Below, in pieces: positions 1 through 6,744 of a stretch of DNA of 23,116 bases. The stretch is from contig NZ_DLMO01000069.1 in the NCBI RefSeq assembly GCF_002479325.1, positions 301 to 23,416 of the forward strand, given 5' to 3'. The notes beneath the pieces are model-generated. The model searched no databases. It was not told the origin of the DNA and saw nothing but the letters and a program-made list of their open reading frames with translations. Origin of the DNA: Brevundimonas sp. UBA7534. GTDB lineage: Bacteria; Pseudomonadota; Alphaproteobacteria; Caulobacterales; Caulobacteraceae. The stretch's first letter is position 1. The number at the start of each line of letters is the position of its first letter. Position numbers and translations under genes: made by a program.

Positions 1-61
1 CGTCGCCGCCGCCGAGCGCGAGCTGGCCGCCCTTCGCGCCAAGCGCGAGGTCCAGCCTTGA
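1..61 (+). CDS. C-terminal tail of an upstream gene (partial)
   Basis: An open frame runs from position 2 to a TGA at 59-61 and encodes a charged tail ending E-V-Q-P. Its stop overlaps the TTG start of the PhnE-like gene (TTGA, 58-61), which is typical of translationally coupled operon genes. The identity cannot be read from 19 residues. By the usual gene order of phosphonate transporters it would be another phn component, such as the binding protein PhnD or a second PhnE, but this is inference from context only. Confidence 0.5.
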   Translation, partial: VAAAERELAALRAKREVQP

Positions 62-948
62 CCGACGCGAGCGTGGACATGGCCGCCAAGGGGGGCGTGA
101 GCCCGACGGCCATCCCCAATCCGCCCAAGCGCTCGGCCTCGGCCCTGGCTTTCGATGTGCTGCTTTGGGGCGGCCTGGCGATCGTACTGATCGCCAGCTT
201 CGGCAAGGTCGACATGCAGAACTTCGGCCGGCTGTTCTCGGGGTCCGAGAACATCTCGACCTACGGCGCCGAGCTGTTGCGGCCCGACTGGGGCGCCATC
301 TTCCCGCCCGGGGATTTCTGGACCTCGTTCAAGGCGATCTTCAGCCAGCCGACGGCCAGCCTGGCGGGCCAGATGTGGCTGACGGTGCAGATCGCCCTGT
401 GGGGCACCTTCCTGGCCGTCTTCCTGGCCCTGCCGCTCAGCCTGATGGCGTCGCGCAACATCGCGCCCGGCTGGATGGTCTTCATCGTCCGTCGGGTGAT
501 GGATCTGCTGCGCTCGATCCCCGACCTGGTCATCGCCACCCTGTTCATCGTCGCGGTGGGCCTGGGTCCGCTCGCCGGCGTCCTGGCCCTTGCGCTGAAC
601 ACCGGCGGGGTGCTGGCCAAGCTGTTCTCCGAAGCGGTCGAGTCGATCGACAAGGGGCCGGTCGAGGGGGTGCGCGCCACCGGCGCGGGCCAGCTGCACG
701 AGATCGTCTGGGGCGTCTTTCCGCAGGTGGCGCCGCTGTGGACCTCGTTCGCCCTGTATCGCTTCGAATCGAACAGCCGCGCGGCCACCGTGCTGGGCCT
801 GATCGGCGCGGGCGGCATCGGCCAGACCCTGTTCGAAAGCATCCAGGCCTTCGACTACAGCCGCGTGGCCGCCATCGCCATCGTCATCGTGGTCGCCGTG
901 ACCCTGATCGACACCCTGTCCCAGGTCATGCGCAAGCGCCTGCTCTGA
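58..948 (+). CDS. phnE: Phosphonate ABC transporter permease, PhnE type
   Basis: Probable inner-membrane permease of a phosphonate or phosphate-ester ABC importer. The 296-residue product has a hydrophilic N-terminus and membrane segments near residues 30-50, 106-130, 149-190 and 260-285. The EAA cytoplasmic loop that contacts the ATPase is at about 191-213 (EAVESIDKGPVEGVRATGAG), matching the binding-protein-dependent transport permease family and specifically PhnE. The start is TTG at 58, overlapping the previous stop; an in-frame ATG at 79 is the alternative. No ATPase (phnC) or binding protein (phnD) is inside the window, so they would lie upstream. The PstS-like gene just downstream suggests a phosphorus-acquisition neighbourhood. 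Family assignment is firm; the substrate is inferred. Confidence 0.87.
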   Translation: MTDASVDMAAKGGVSPTAIPNPPKRSASALAFDVLLWGGLAIVLIASFGKVDMQNFGRLFSGSENISTYGAELLRPDWGAIFPPGDFWTSFKAIFSQPTASLAGQMWLTVQIALWGTFLAVFLALPLSLMASRNIAPGWMVFIVRRVMDLLRSIPDLVIATLFIVAVGLGPLAGVLALALNTGGVLAKLFSEAVESIDKGPVEGVRATGAGQLHEIVWGVFPQVAPLWTSFALYRFESNSRAATVLGLIGAGGIGQTLFESIQAFDYSRVAAIAIVIVVAVTLIDTLSQVMRKRLL

Positions 949-994
949 CGCGCCGCATACGGACGGATAAACCGTCACAAACCCGGTCGGCGGA

Positions 995-1012
995 CTGTCA
1001 CAATCCTCTGCT
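995..1012 (+). promoter_or_regulatory. Possible Pho box upstream of the PstS-like gene
   Basis: CTGTCAC at 995-1001 matches the Pho-box half site CTGTCAT in six of seven positions. It is followed by the AT-rich spacer AATC and a poor second half, CTCTGCT, in the correct 11-bp register. A weaker half, CGGTCGG, sits one register upstream at 984 and CCGTCAC lies at 972. PhoB control of a phosphate-binding protein is expected, but the second half site is weak, so this is a candidate only. Confidence 0.42.
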
Positions 1013-1040
1013 CTAAGCGTCGCGAACACGACGCTTAGGG
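1011..1040 (+). other. Inverted repeat over the PstS ribosome-binding site
   Basis: TAAGCGTC at 1014-1021 pairs perfectly with GACGCTTA at 1030-1037, and the stem extends to 1011/1040 with one G-U pair around an 8-base loop. The right arm runs into the Shine-Dalgarno sequence AGGGAG (1037-1042). It could be a terminator for the phn genes without a U-run, an operator, or an RNA hairpin that hides the ribosome-binding site if transcription starts upstream. Confidence 0.5.
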
Positions 1041-1049
1041 AGCGCCTTG

Positions 1050-2117
1050 ATGATCCGGACTTTGAAACTGGCCGCCTCGGCGGCCGCCCTGCTGGCCCTG
1101 GCGGCCTGCGGCGACAATGGCGGCGCGGCCGGCGGCGGCGCCCGCGCGGGGATCTGGGCGGCCGGCTCCTCGACGGTCTTCCCGTTCTCGACCCGCGTGG
1201 CCGAGACCTTCGCGCGCACTTCCGGCGGCGCCGCGCCGCGCGTCGAGAGTCTGGGTACCGGCGGCGGCATCCAGGCCTTCTGTCAGGGCGTCGGCCCCAC
1301 CACGCCCGACATCGCCAACGCCTCGCGCCCGATGAAGGCGTCCGAGTTCGACCTGTGCCAGAAGAACGGCGTCACCGAGATCGTCGAGATCAAGATCGGC
1401 TTCGACGGCATCGTCATCGCCACGGCCCGCAACGGCAATGGCTTCAACTTCGAACTGAACGACCTCTATGAAGGCTTGGCCAAGGAAGTGCCCGGCCCGA
1501 ACGGGACCTTCATCGCCAATCCCGCCAAGACCTGGAACCAGGTCAACGCCGGCCTGCCGAACCAGCGCATCCAGGTCTATGGCCCGCCGCCCACCTCGGG
1601 CACGCGCGACGCGTTCCTGGAACTGGGCATGACGCCGGGCGCCAAGCTGGTGCCGGCCGCGGCGGCCCTGGAAAAGAGCGACAAGGATCGCTTCGAAGCC
1701 CTGGCGCACACCCTACGCGAGGACGGCGCCTGGATCGACTCGGGCGAGAACGACAACGCCATCGTCCAGACCCTGACCCGCACGCCGGGGTCGTTGGGCG
1801 TGTTCGGCTATTCCTTCCTCGAGCAGAACCTGGACACGGTGAAGGCCGAGACCATAGACGGCGTCGAGCCGAACGCCGACACCATCGCCGACGGCTCCTA
1901 CCCGCTGTCGCGCAGCCTCTACATCTATGTGAAGAAGGCCCATGTCGGCGTGACGCCGGGACTGGCGCAGTTCGTTCAGGAATTCCTGTCGGAAGGCGCG
2001 GCCGGTCGCGGCGGCTATCTGCAGGATCGCGGCCTGATCCCGCTGCCGGAAGCCGACCTGGCCGCCCAGCGCGCCGCCGCCCAAGCCATGACCCCGATGC
2101 AGCGTCCGGCCAGCTGA
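1050..2117 (+). CDS. pstS: PstS-like phosphate-binding lipoprotein
   Basis: Periplasmic substrate-binding protein of the PstS family, which captures phosphate for the Pst ABC importer. The ATG at 1050 was chosen because AGGGAG ends seven bases upstream; a TTG at 1047 also exists. The product is 355 residues. Residues 1-20 form a lipoprotein signal with lipobox L-A-A-C and Cys20, so the protein should be membrane-anchored by lipid. Family features are the phosphate-contact segments GSSTVFPF, LGTGGGI and PTSGTRDAF. No pstC, pstA, pstB or phoU follows; the next gene is galU behind a strong hairpin, so this is an orphan binding protein that must work with a transporter encoded elsewhere. A different anion specificity cannot be excluded. 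Confidence 0.85.
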   Translation: MIRTLKLAASAAALLALAACGDNGGAAGGGARAGIWAAGSSTVFPFSTRVAETFARTSGGAAPRVESLGTGGGIQAFCQGVGPTTPDIANASRPMKASEFDLCQKNGVTEIVEIKIGFDGIVIATARNGNGFNFELNDLYEGLAKEVPGPNGTFIANPAKTWNQVNAGLPNQRIQVYGPPPTSGTRDAFLELGMTPGAKLVPAAAALEKSDKDRFEALAHTLREDGAWIDSGENDNAIVQTLTRTPGSLGVFGYSFLEQNLDTVKAETIDGVEPNADTIADGSYPLSRSLYIYVKKAHVGVTPGLAQFVQEFLSEGAAGRGGYLQDRGLIPLPEADLAAQRAAAQAMTPMQRPAS

Positions 2118-2134
2118 CGGGAACCGATGGCCGC

Positions 2135-2178
2135 CCCGCCCCTTCTTTCGCCGGTCCGCACCGGCTAGAAGGGGCGGG
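2135..2178 (+). terminator. Long two-tier hairpin between pstS and galU
   Basis: CCCGCCCCTTCT (2135-2146) pairs perfectly with AGAAGGGGCGGG (2167-2178). Inside it GCCGGT (2150-2155) pairs with ACCGGC (2160-2165) around a CCGC loop. There is no U-run after it, so it is either a GC-driven terminator of the PstS transcript or a structured element before galU. Confidence 0.6.
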
Positions 2179-2197
2179 ACAGCTGTCAGGATCTTAC

Positions 2198-3076
2198 ATG
2201 ACTTCCACTCCCGCGCGCCTGCGCAAGGCCGTGCTGCCCGTCGCGGGCCTCGGCACTCGTGTCCTTCCGGGCACCAAGACCACGCCCAAGGAACTGCTCA
2301 ACGTCGTCGACCGGCCCATCCTCTCCTACATCGTGGAAGAGGCGCGCGAGGCGGGCATCGAGCACATCGTCTTCGTCACCGGCCGCTCCAAGGGCGCCAT
2401 CGAGGACTATTTCGACCATCAGATCGAGCTTGAGGCCCAGCTGGAGGCCAAGGGCAAGACCGACATCCTGGCCATGATGAACGCCGAACTGGCGACGGCC
2501 GGGGAAATGAGCTTCACCCGCCAGATGCAGCCTAAGGGCCTGGGCCATGCGGTCTGGTGCGCGCGCGACATCATCGGCCACGAACCCTTCGCCGTCATCC
2601 TGCCCGACGTCATCGTAGATTCTCAGCCCGGCGCCCTGAAGCAGCTGGCCCAGGTCTATGCCGAAACCGGCGGCAACATCATTGGCGTGGAATCGGTGCC
2701 TGAGGACCAGACCCACAAATACGGCATCGTCGATCCGGTCAGCCGCGACGGCGCGCGCATCGTGATGAAGGGCATGGTCGAAAAGCCCGCCGCCGGCACG
2801 GCGCCGTCCAATCTGTCGATCTCGGGCCGCTATATCCTGCAGCCGGAAATCTTCGACCTGCTGGCGACCCAGGAGAAGGGCGCAGGCGGCGAGATCCAGC
2901 TGACCGACGCCATGGCGCGTCTGATGGCGAACCAGAGCTTCACGGCCGTGGAATACGCTGGCGTCACCCACGACTGCGGCGACAAGATCGGCCTGCTGCG
3001 CGCCAATGTCGCCCTGGCCCTGAAGCGCGCCGATCTGGGCGAGGCGGCGCGGACGGCGATCTCGGCTCTGCTCTAG
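2198..3076 (+). CDS. galU: UTP-glucose-1-phosphate uridylyltransferase
   Basis: Cytoplasmic enzyme that makes UDP-glucose from UTP and glucose 1-phosphate, a precursor for LPS, exopolysaccharide and other glycans. The 292-residue length is normal for bacterial GalU. The N-terminal nucleotide-binding signature is clear (AGLGTRVLPGTKTTPKELL at residues 16-34), followed by the family segments VEKPAAG, ISGRYIL and GEIQLTDAM. The ATG at 2198 has a modest CAGGA seven to eight bases upstream. The stop overlaps, by the palindrome CTAG, the stop of the convergent small gene 3073-3447, and no terminator separates them. Assignment is secure. Confidence 0.96.
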   Translation: MTSTPARLRKAVLPVAGLGTRVLPGTKTTPKELLNVVDRPILSYIVEEAREAGIEHIVFVTGRSKGAIEDYFDHQIELEAQLEAKGKTDILAMMNAELATAGEMSFTRQMQPKGLGHAVWCARDIIGHEPFAVILPDVIVDSQPGALKQLAQVYAETGGNIIGVESVPEDQTHKYGIVDPVSRDGARIVMKGMVEKPAAGTAPSNLSISGRYILQPEIFDLLATQEKGAGGEIQLTDAMARLMANQSFTAVEYAGVTHDCGDKIGLLRANVALALKRADLGEAARTAISALL

Positions 3077-3447
3077 ACCACCACGCTGACGCGGCGCGGC
3101 GAGAGGTGCGCTTCCAGTCGATGGCGCAGCCCGTCCAGCCCGACGACAGGGGGTGCGCCCGCGCCGGCGGCCGCATAAGCCCCCAGGGCCGCCTTCATCT
3201 CATAGGCCAGCATCGCCGCCATGGCCGGATTCGCCGCGCCGCCGGTCTGGAGGATGCGCAGATGGGCCGCCAGTTGATCCAGATGGCGCTTGGCGGCGTC
3301 TGTCTGGCGGGCGTCGACATGGGGCTCCGCGCGCTGCGGCCGTGGGGACACGACGACTTCGGGGCGCAGCGGCCAGTCGCGCGCGACGGCGGGCTTGGGC
3401 GTCTCGACGAACGGACGCGCCAGGGCGGGCGAGGCCAAAGGTTTCAT
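3073..3447 (-). CDS. Small hypothetical protein, possible CtrA target
   Basis: I do not recognise this 124-residue protein. It has a Pro/Arg-rich N-terminal half without a signal peptide, then an Ala-rich, probably helical region (residues about 48-95, for example RHLDQLAAHLRIL and MAAMLAYEMKAALGAY), and a short basic end finishing S-V-V-V. It converges on galU with stops overlapping at CTAG and diverges from obg. No Shine-Dalgarno sequence precedes its ATG; instead the 14-bp palindrome GAGCGTTAACGCTC abuts the start codon, and a perfect CtrA box lies 25-41 bases upstream. That spacing would put a transcription start at or next to the ATG, so the mRNA may be leaderless. Coding status rests on the intact frame and the clean promoter context. 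Confidence 0.65.
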   Translation of the reverse strand: MKPLASPALARPFVETPKPAVARDWPLRPEVVVSPRPQRAEPHVDARQTDAAKRHLDQLAAHLRILQTGGAANPAMAAMLAYEMKAALGAYAAAGAGAPPVVGLDGLRHRLEAHLSPRRVSVVV

Positions 3448-3461
3448 GAGCGTTAACGCTC
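3448..3461. other. Perfect 14-bp palindrome GAGCGTTAACGCTC
   Basis: The sequence is a perfect palindrome abutting the start codon of the minus-strand gene that begins at 3447. It contains GTTAAC, a third TTAA half site 16 bases from the CtrA box. It overlaps where the minus-strand -10 element would be if the CtrA box occupied -35, so it may be an operator or simply the promoter core. Confidence 0.5.
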
Positions 3462-3471
3462 GGCTGCTTTG

Positions 3472-3488
3472 GTTAATCGGGTCTTAAC
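3472..3488. promoter_or_regulatory. CtrA binding box (GTTAA-N7-TTAAC)
   Basis: The sequence reads GTTAATCGGGTCTTAAC, an exact TTAA-N7-TTAA site with the flanking C preserved in both orientations. CtrA is the cell-cycle master regulator of Caulobacterales and related groups. The box is 45-62 bases upstream of the obg start and 25-41 bases upstream of the divergent hypothetical gene. Its spacing fits -35 overlap for the minus-strand gene best. Activation or repression of either gene is inference. Confidence 0.72.
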
Positions 3489-3533
3489 GAGCGGCGCCTC
3501 GCCCTGGCCGCCGTCTTTTGGCATAAGCCGCCG

Positions 3534-4580
3534 ATGAAGTTCCTAGACCAGGCCAAGATCTACATCCGCTCGGGCAACGGCGGCGCGGGCTCCGTGTCGT
3601 TTCGGCGCGAGAAGTTCATCCCCAACGGCGGGCCCGACGGCGGCGACGGCGGCAAGGGCGGCGACGTCTGGATCGAGGCGGTCGAGGGGCTGAACACCCT
3701 GATCGACTACCGCTATCAGCAGCATTTCAAGGCCCAGACCGGCGCCCACGGCCAAGGCCGTCAGATGCACGGCGGCAAGGGCCAGGACGTGGTGCTGAAG
3801 GTTCCGGTCGGCACCCAGGTGCTGGACGAGGACAAGGAGACGGTGCTGCTGGACATGGATACGCCCGGCAAGGCCGAACTGCTCCTCAAGGGCGGCAACG
3901 GCGGCTGGGGCAATGTCCACTTCAAGGGGCCGGTCAACCAGGCGCCGACCCACGCCAATCCGGGCCAGGAGGGCCAGGAGCGCTGGATCTGGTTGCGCCT
4001 GAAACTGATCGCCGACATCGGCTTGGCGGGCCTGCCCAACGCCGGCAAGTCCACCTTCCTGTCGGCCGCCAGCGCGGCGCGGCCCAAGGTGGCGGACTAT
4101 CCCTTCACCACCCTGACGCCGAACCTGGGGATGGTCGATCTTTCGCCGTCGGAGCGGTTCGTCATCGCCGACATCCCCGGCCTGATCGAGGGGGCCAGCG
4201 AGGGCGCCGGCCTGGGAACGCGCTTCCTGGGCCATGTCGAGCGCTCGGCCAGCCTGATCCACCTGATCGACGGGACCCAGGACGATGTGGTCGAGGCCTA
4301 TCGCATCATTCGCGGCGAGCTGGAGGCCTATGGCGAAGGCCTGGCCGACAAGGCCGAGATCCTGGCGCTGAACAAGATCGACGCCCTGACCCCCGAGATG
4401 CGCGAGGAGAAGGCCGACCAGCTGGAGGCCGTCGCCGGCCGCCGCCCGATGCTGGTTTCCGGCGTCTCCGGCGAGGGCGTGCCCGAACTGCTGCGCGCCG
4501 CCTGGGCCGAGGTCAAGAAGACGCGCCGCGCCCTGGCCGACGACAGCGAGGTCGCCCAGACGACCGGCTGGCAGCCCTGA
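3534..4580 (+). CDS. obg: Obg/CgtA GTPase
   Basis: Essential GTPase involved in late assembly of the 50S ribosomal subunit and growth control (CgtA in Caulobacter). Residues 1-158 form the glycine-rich Obg fold (for example GGPDGGDGGKGGD). The GTPase domain follows with G1 GLPNAGKS at 166-173, G2 around FTTLTP at 191-196, G3 DIPGL at 213-217, G4 NKID at 280-283 and G5 around VSGVSG at 308-313. The 348-residue length lacks the extra C-terminal domain of some Gram-positive Obg proteins, as expected for alphaproteobacteria. Unlike in many bacteria, rplU and rpmA are not immediately upstream. The start has no clear Shine-Dalgarno sequence; GCATAA at 3521-3526 could be a -10 element giving a very short leader. 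A CtrA box lies upstream. Confidence 0.96.
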   Translation: MKFLDQAKIYIRSGNGGAGSVSFRREKFIPNGGPDGGDGGKGGDVWIEAVEGLNTLIDYRYQQHFKAQTGAHGQGRQMHGGKGQDVVLKVPVGTQVLDEDKETVLLDMDTPGKAELLLKGGNGGWGNVHFKGPVNQAPTHANPGQEGQERWIWLRLKLIADIGLAGLPNAGKSTFLSAASAARPKVADYPFTTLTPNLGMVDLSPSERFVIADIPGLIEGASEGAGLGTRFLGHVERSASLIHLIDGTQDDVVEAYRIIRGELEAYGEGLADKAEILALNKIDALTPEMREEKADQLEAVAGRRPMLVSGVSGEGVPELLRAAWAEVKKTRRALADDSEVAQTTGWQP

Positions 4581-4656
4581 GTCACGGGGGCCGACAACGG
4601 AATCGCCACTTCGTGCGTTAGGATGCGCGTACAGCGAAGCTGGGGGAGGCGTTTCG

Positions 4657-5544
4657 ATGCGGCGTGTTCTGATCTGGTCGATCCTGACGGCGATCACCGC
4701 CCTGATCCTGATGGGCGTGGGATACTGGACGTACTGGAACTTCTTCGCCCGGTTCCAGCCGGTCACGGTGACGCAGAACCAGGCCGAGATTCAGCAGCTG
4801 CTCGACCAGTCGTCTTGGGTGTCCGATGGCGCGGGCGGGCAGCCGGTCTATGTCGTCGGCTGGCGCGACAGCGCGGCCTTGGACCGATATCTGCGCGAGG
4901 AGGCCCCGCGCCTGCGCGCCGGCGGGGCCGAGCCGCGCTTCATCGTCTTCGCCCGGCCAGACCGCGAGGGCGCGCCGCAGTCGACCGCCGCCGAACGGTC
5001 CACGGTGGCCGAGCTGTGGCTGACGCGCGACTGGCGGCTGTTCCAGCGCTGGACCTCGACGCCCCCGCGCAGCTGGACCGCGCAGGGAGTGCCGCCGGCC
5101 GACGGCGATCTGGCGCGCGAGGCCGTGGTCGAGGCCGCCCGCCGCTTCGATGCGCGACTGACCGAGCTGCTGGCGCCGTCGGGCGTCGCCATGGCCCATC
5201 CGCTTGTGCTGTGGCGCGACGCTCAGGGCTTCCTCAAGGCCTGCGCCTGCGCCGAGGCCCGCGCCTGGCCCTTCGTGCGCGACGATCTGGGCGCGCCTGA
5301 CCGGGTCGGCGATCCCGGCGCCGCGCCGGTGGCGGACTCTGAGGGCGCGTCGCCGATGGCCTATCCCGACGTGACCGGCGCCCCGCAGCCCGCGCCCGGC
5401 GAGGCCGCCCCGGCTTCCCCGGCGACGCAACCGCCTGGAGTCGGGCCGGCGACCACCACGCCGCCCCGCGGCTCGCAGACGCCGCCCGCGCAACCCCGCG
5501 CGGCGCCGCAGCCGAAGAAGCAGGACGACGCCACCTTCTTCTGA
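4657..5544 (+). CDS. Membrane-anchored protein of unknown function
   Basis: A 295-residue protein I cannot assign to a named family. An excellent GGGGGAGG lies about eight bases before the ATG. Residues 5-27 form one hydrophobic segment, giving an N-in membrane anchor with the rest probably periplasmic. Residues about 38-215 form an apparently globular part with a strand-helix pattern (QPVYVVGWRD, RFIVFARPD) and a C-A-C pair at Cys196/Cys198. Residues about 216-295 are a Pro/Ala-rich, low-complexity tail ending in K-K-Q-D-D-A-T-F-F. The layout loosely recalls thioredoxin-fold envelope proteins, but no C-x-x-C active site is present. It lies 76 bp after obg, may be co-transcribed with it, and converges on rimM with a 4-bp gap. 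Confidence 0.75.
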   Translation: MRRVLIWSILTAITALILMGVGYWTYWNFFARFQPVTVTQNQAEIQQLLDQSSWVSDGAGGQPVYVVGWRDSAALDRYLREEAPRLRAGGAEPRFIVFARPDREGAPQSTAAERSTVAELWLTRDWRLFQRWTSTPPRSWTAQGVPPADGDLAREAVVEAARRFDARLTELLAPSGVAMAHPLVLWRDAQGFLKACACAEARAWPFVRDDLGAPDRVGDPGAAPVADSEGASPMAYPDVTGAPQPAPGEAAPASPATQPPGVGPATTTPPRGSQTPPAQPRAAPQPKKQDDATFF

Positions 5545-5548
5545 CGGC

Positions 5549-6076
5549 TCAGTCCGGCTCGCGCTCGCCGACCTCGACCGGCCTCAAGGCCCGCAGCCAG
5601 CCGTCGGCCATGCGGATGTCGGGCACGGCGTCGCGGGTGAAGGGCAGATACCAGGTCGGCCCGCCCGCCGCGGGCGCGATCTCCAGCATGTCGTCGGCGC
5701 CGAAATTCTGCACCGCCTTGACCGTGCCGATCACCGCGTCATCGGCGTCCCGGGCCTGAAGCCCAATCAGGTCGGCCAGGTAGAACTCGTCCTCCTCGGG
5801 CTCGGGAAAACGATCGCGCGGCACGTGCAGCTTCAGGCCGCGCAGGGCGTCGGCCTCTTCCTTGGTGGCGATTTCCTTGGCTCGGCCGACGACGCCGTTC
5901 TTGTCCGGTCGCGCTGAGGTCAGGGTCAGGCCCACCGAGCCGTCGGCCCGCAGCAGGGGTCCATAGGCCGTCAACGCCAGCGGATCGGCGGTGAAGGCGG
6001 TTACCCGCACCTCGCCCCTGACGCCGAAGCCGCCACCGACCTGGCCCACGAGGATAAGTCTGCCGTCCTTGGTCAT
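5549..6076 (-). CDS. rimM: Ribosome maturation factor RimM
   Basis: Assists maturation of the 30S subunit by binding the head near S19 and processing the 3' domain of 16S rRNA. The 175-residue product has the N-terminal RimM domain (about 8-88, with VGQVGGGFGVRGEVRV) and the C-terminal PRC-barrel (about 95-168, with EFYLADLIGL and GADDMLEI). AGAGAGGG lies just upstream of the ATG at 6076. It follows rpsP on the same strand, as in the classic rpsP-rimM-trmD-rplS cluster, but a hairpin terminator separates the two. A convergent gene begins 4 bp after its stop, so trmD and rplS are not in this cluster. Confidence 0.94.
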   Translation of the reverse strand: MTKDGRLILVGQVGGGFGVRGEVRVTAFTADPLALTAYGPLLRADGSVGLTLTSARPDKNGVVGRAKEIATKEEADALRGLKLHVPRDRFPEPEEDEFYLADLIGLQARDADDAVIGTVKAVQNFGADDMLEIAPAAGGPTWYLPFTRDAVPDIRMADGWLRALRPVEVGEREPD

Positions 6077-6110
6077 GCGTCGCCCTCTCTCATGGTCGCC
6101 CCATAACAGA

Positions 6111-6138
6111 AAAGCAGCGCCCGCGAGGACGCTGCTTT
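6111..6138 (-). terminator. Intrinsic terminator between rpsP and rimM
   Basis: AAAGCAGCG (6111-6119) pairs perfectly with CGCTGCTTT (6130-6138). Read on the minus strand the stem is followed by a T-rich stretch (TTTTCTGTT), while the plus-strand side lacks Ts. It therefore acts on transcripts leaving rpsP. Because rimM starts 35 bases further on, it would lower rimM expression relative to rpsP or require rimM to have its own promoter. Confidence 0.72.
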
Positions 6139-6178
6139 CCGATGTTCCGATCCGGCCGGAGCCGGAACGGCGGAGGGC

Positions 6179-6721
6179 TTAGCCTTCGGCCTTTTCCTCG
6201 GTCGCTTCTTCGGCGGCCGGGGTTTCTTCAGCAGCGGCTTCAGCGGCCGGAGCTTCCTCGGCCGGGGCCTCTTCAGCGGCCGGGGCGTTCTTGGCGGCTT
6301 CGGCTTCTTCCTTGGCCTTGGCGGCGGCTTCGGCGGCTTCGGCCTTGGCGGCGGCTTCGGCTTCCAGACGATCGGCTTCGCGCTGGGCGCGCTCGGCGGC
6401 GCGCTCTTGCGCCTTCTTGCCGGGCTGAGCCTTGTTCGGGTTGTTGGACTGGGTCCACTTCACCTTCTGGCCCAGGGTCTCGTCCTGCGACAGGAAGCGG
6501 GCGACGCGGTCGGTCGGCTGGGCGCCCTTGCCCAGCCATTCGGCGATGCGCTCGACCTTCAGGGCGACGCGCGGGGTCTCGCCGTCCTTGGGCAGCATCG
6601 GGTTGTAGCTGCCGACCTTCTCGATGAACTTGCCGTCGCGCGGCGAGTGCGAGTCGGCGATGACGATGTGGTAGTAGGGGCGCTTCTTGGCGCCGCCGCG
6701 GGCCAGACGAATCTTCAGCAT
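6179..6721 (-). CDS. rpsP: 30S ribosomal protein S16 with long acidic tail
   Basis: Structural protein of the small ribosomal subunit. The first 80 or so residues are canonical S16 (MLKIRLARGGAKKRPYYHIV, SPRDGKFIEKVGSYNP, AEWLGKGAQPTDRV). Residues about 95-180 form an extra Ala/Glu/Lys-rich tail with tandem AEAAAKAE-like segments changing to AAEEAPAEE-like repeats; ordinary S16 proteins are about 80-90 residues. Extended S16 tails are known in alphaproteobacteria. The DNA of the tail is repetitive (GGCGGCTTCGGC units on the plus strand). It lies 23 bp after ffh on the same strand and ahead of rimM. A weak AAAGAGA precedes the ATG. Confidence 0.95.
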   Translation of the reverse strand: MLKIRLARGGAKKRPYYHIVIADSHSPRDGKFIEKVGSYNPMLPKDGETPRVALKVERIAEWLGKGAQPTDRVARFLSQDETLGQKVKWTQSNNPNKAQPGKKAQERAAERAQREADRLEAEAAAKAEAAEAAAKAKEEAEAAKNAPAAEEAPAEEAPAAEAAAEETPAAEEATEEKAEG

Positions 6722-6744
6722 TGTCAGTCTCTTTCTAGATCAGA

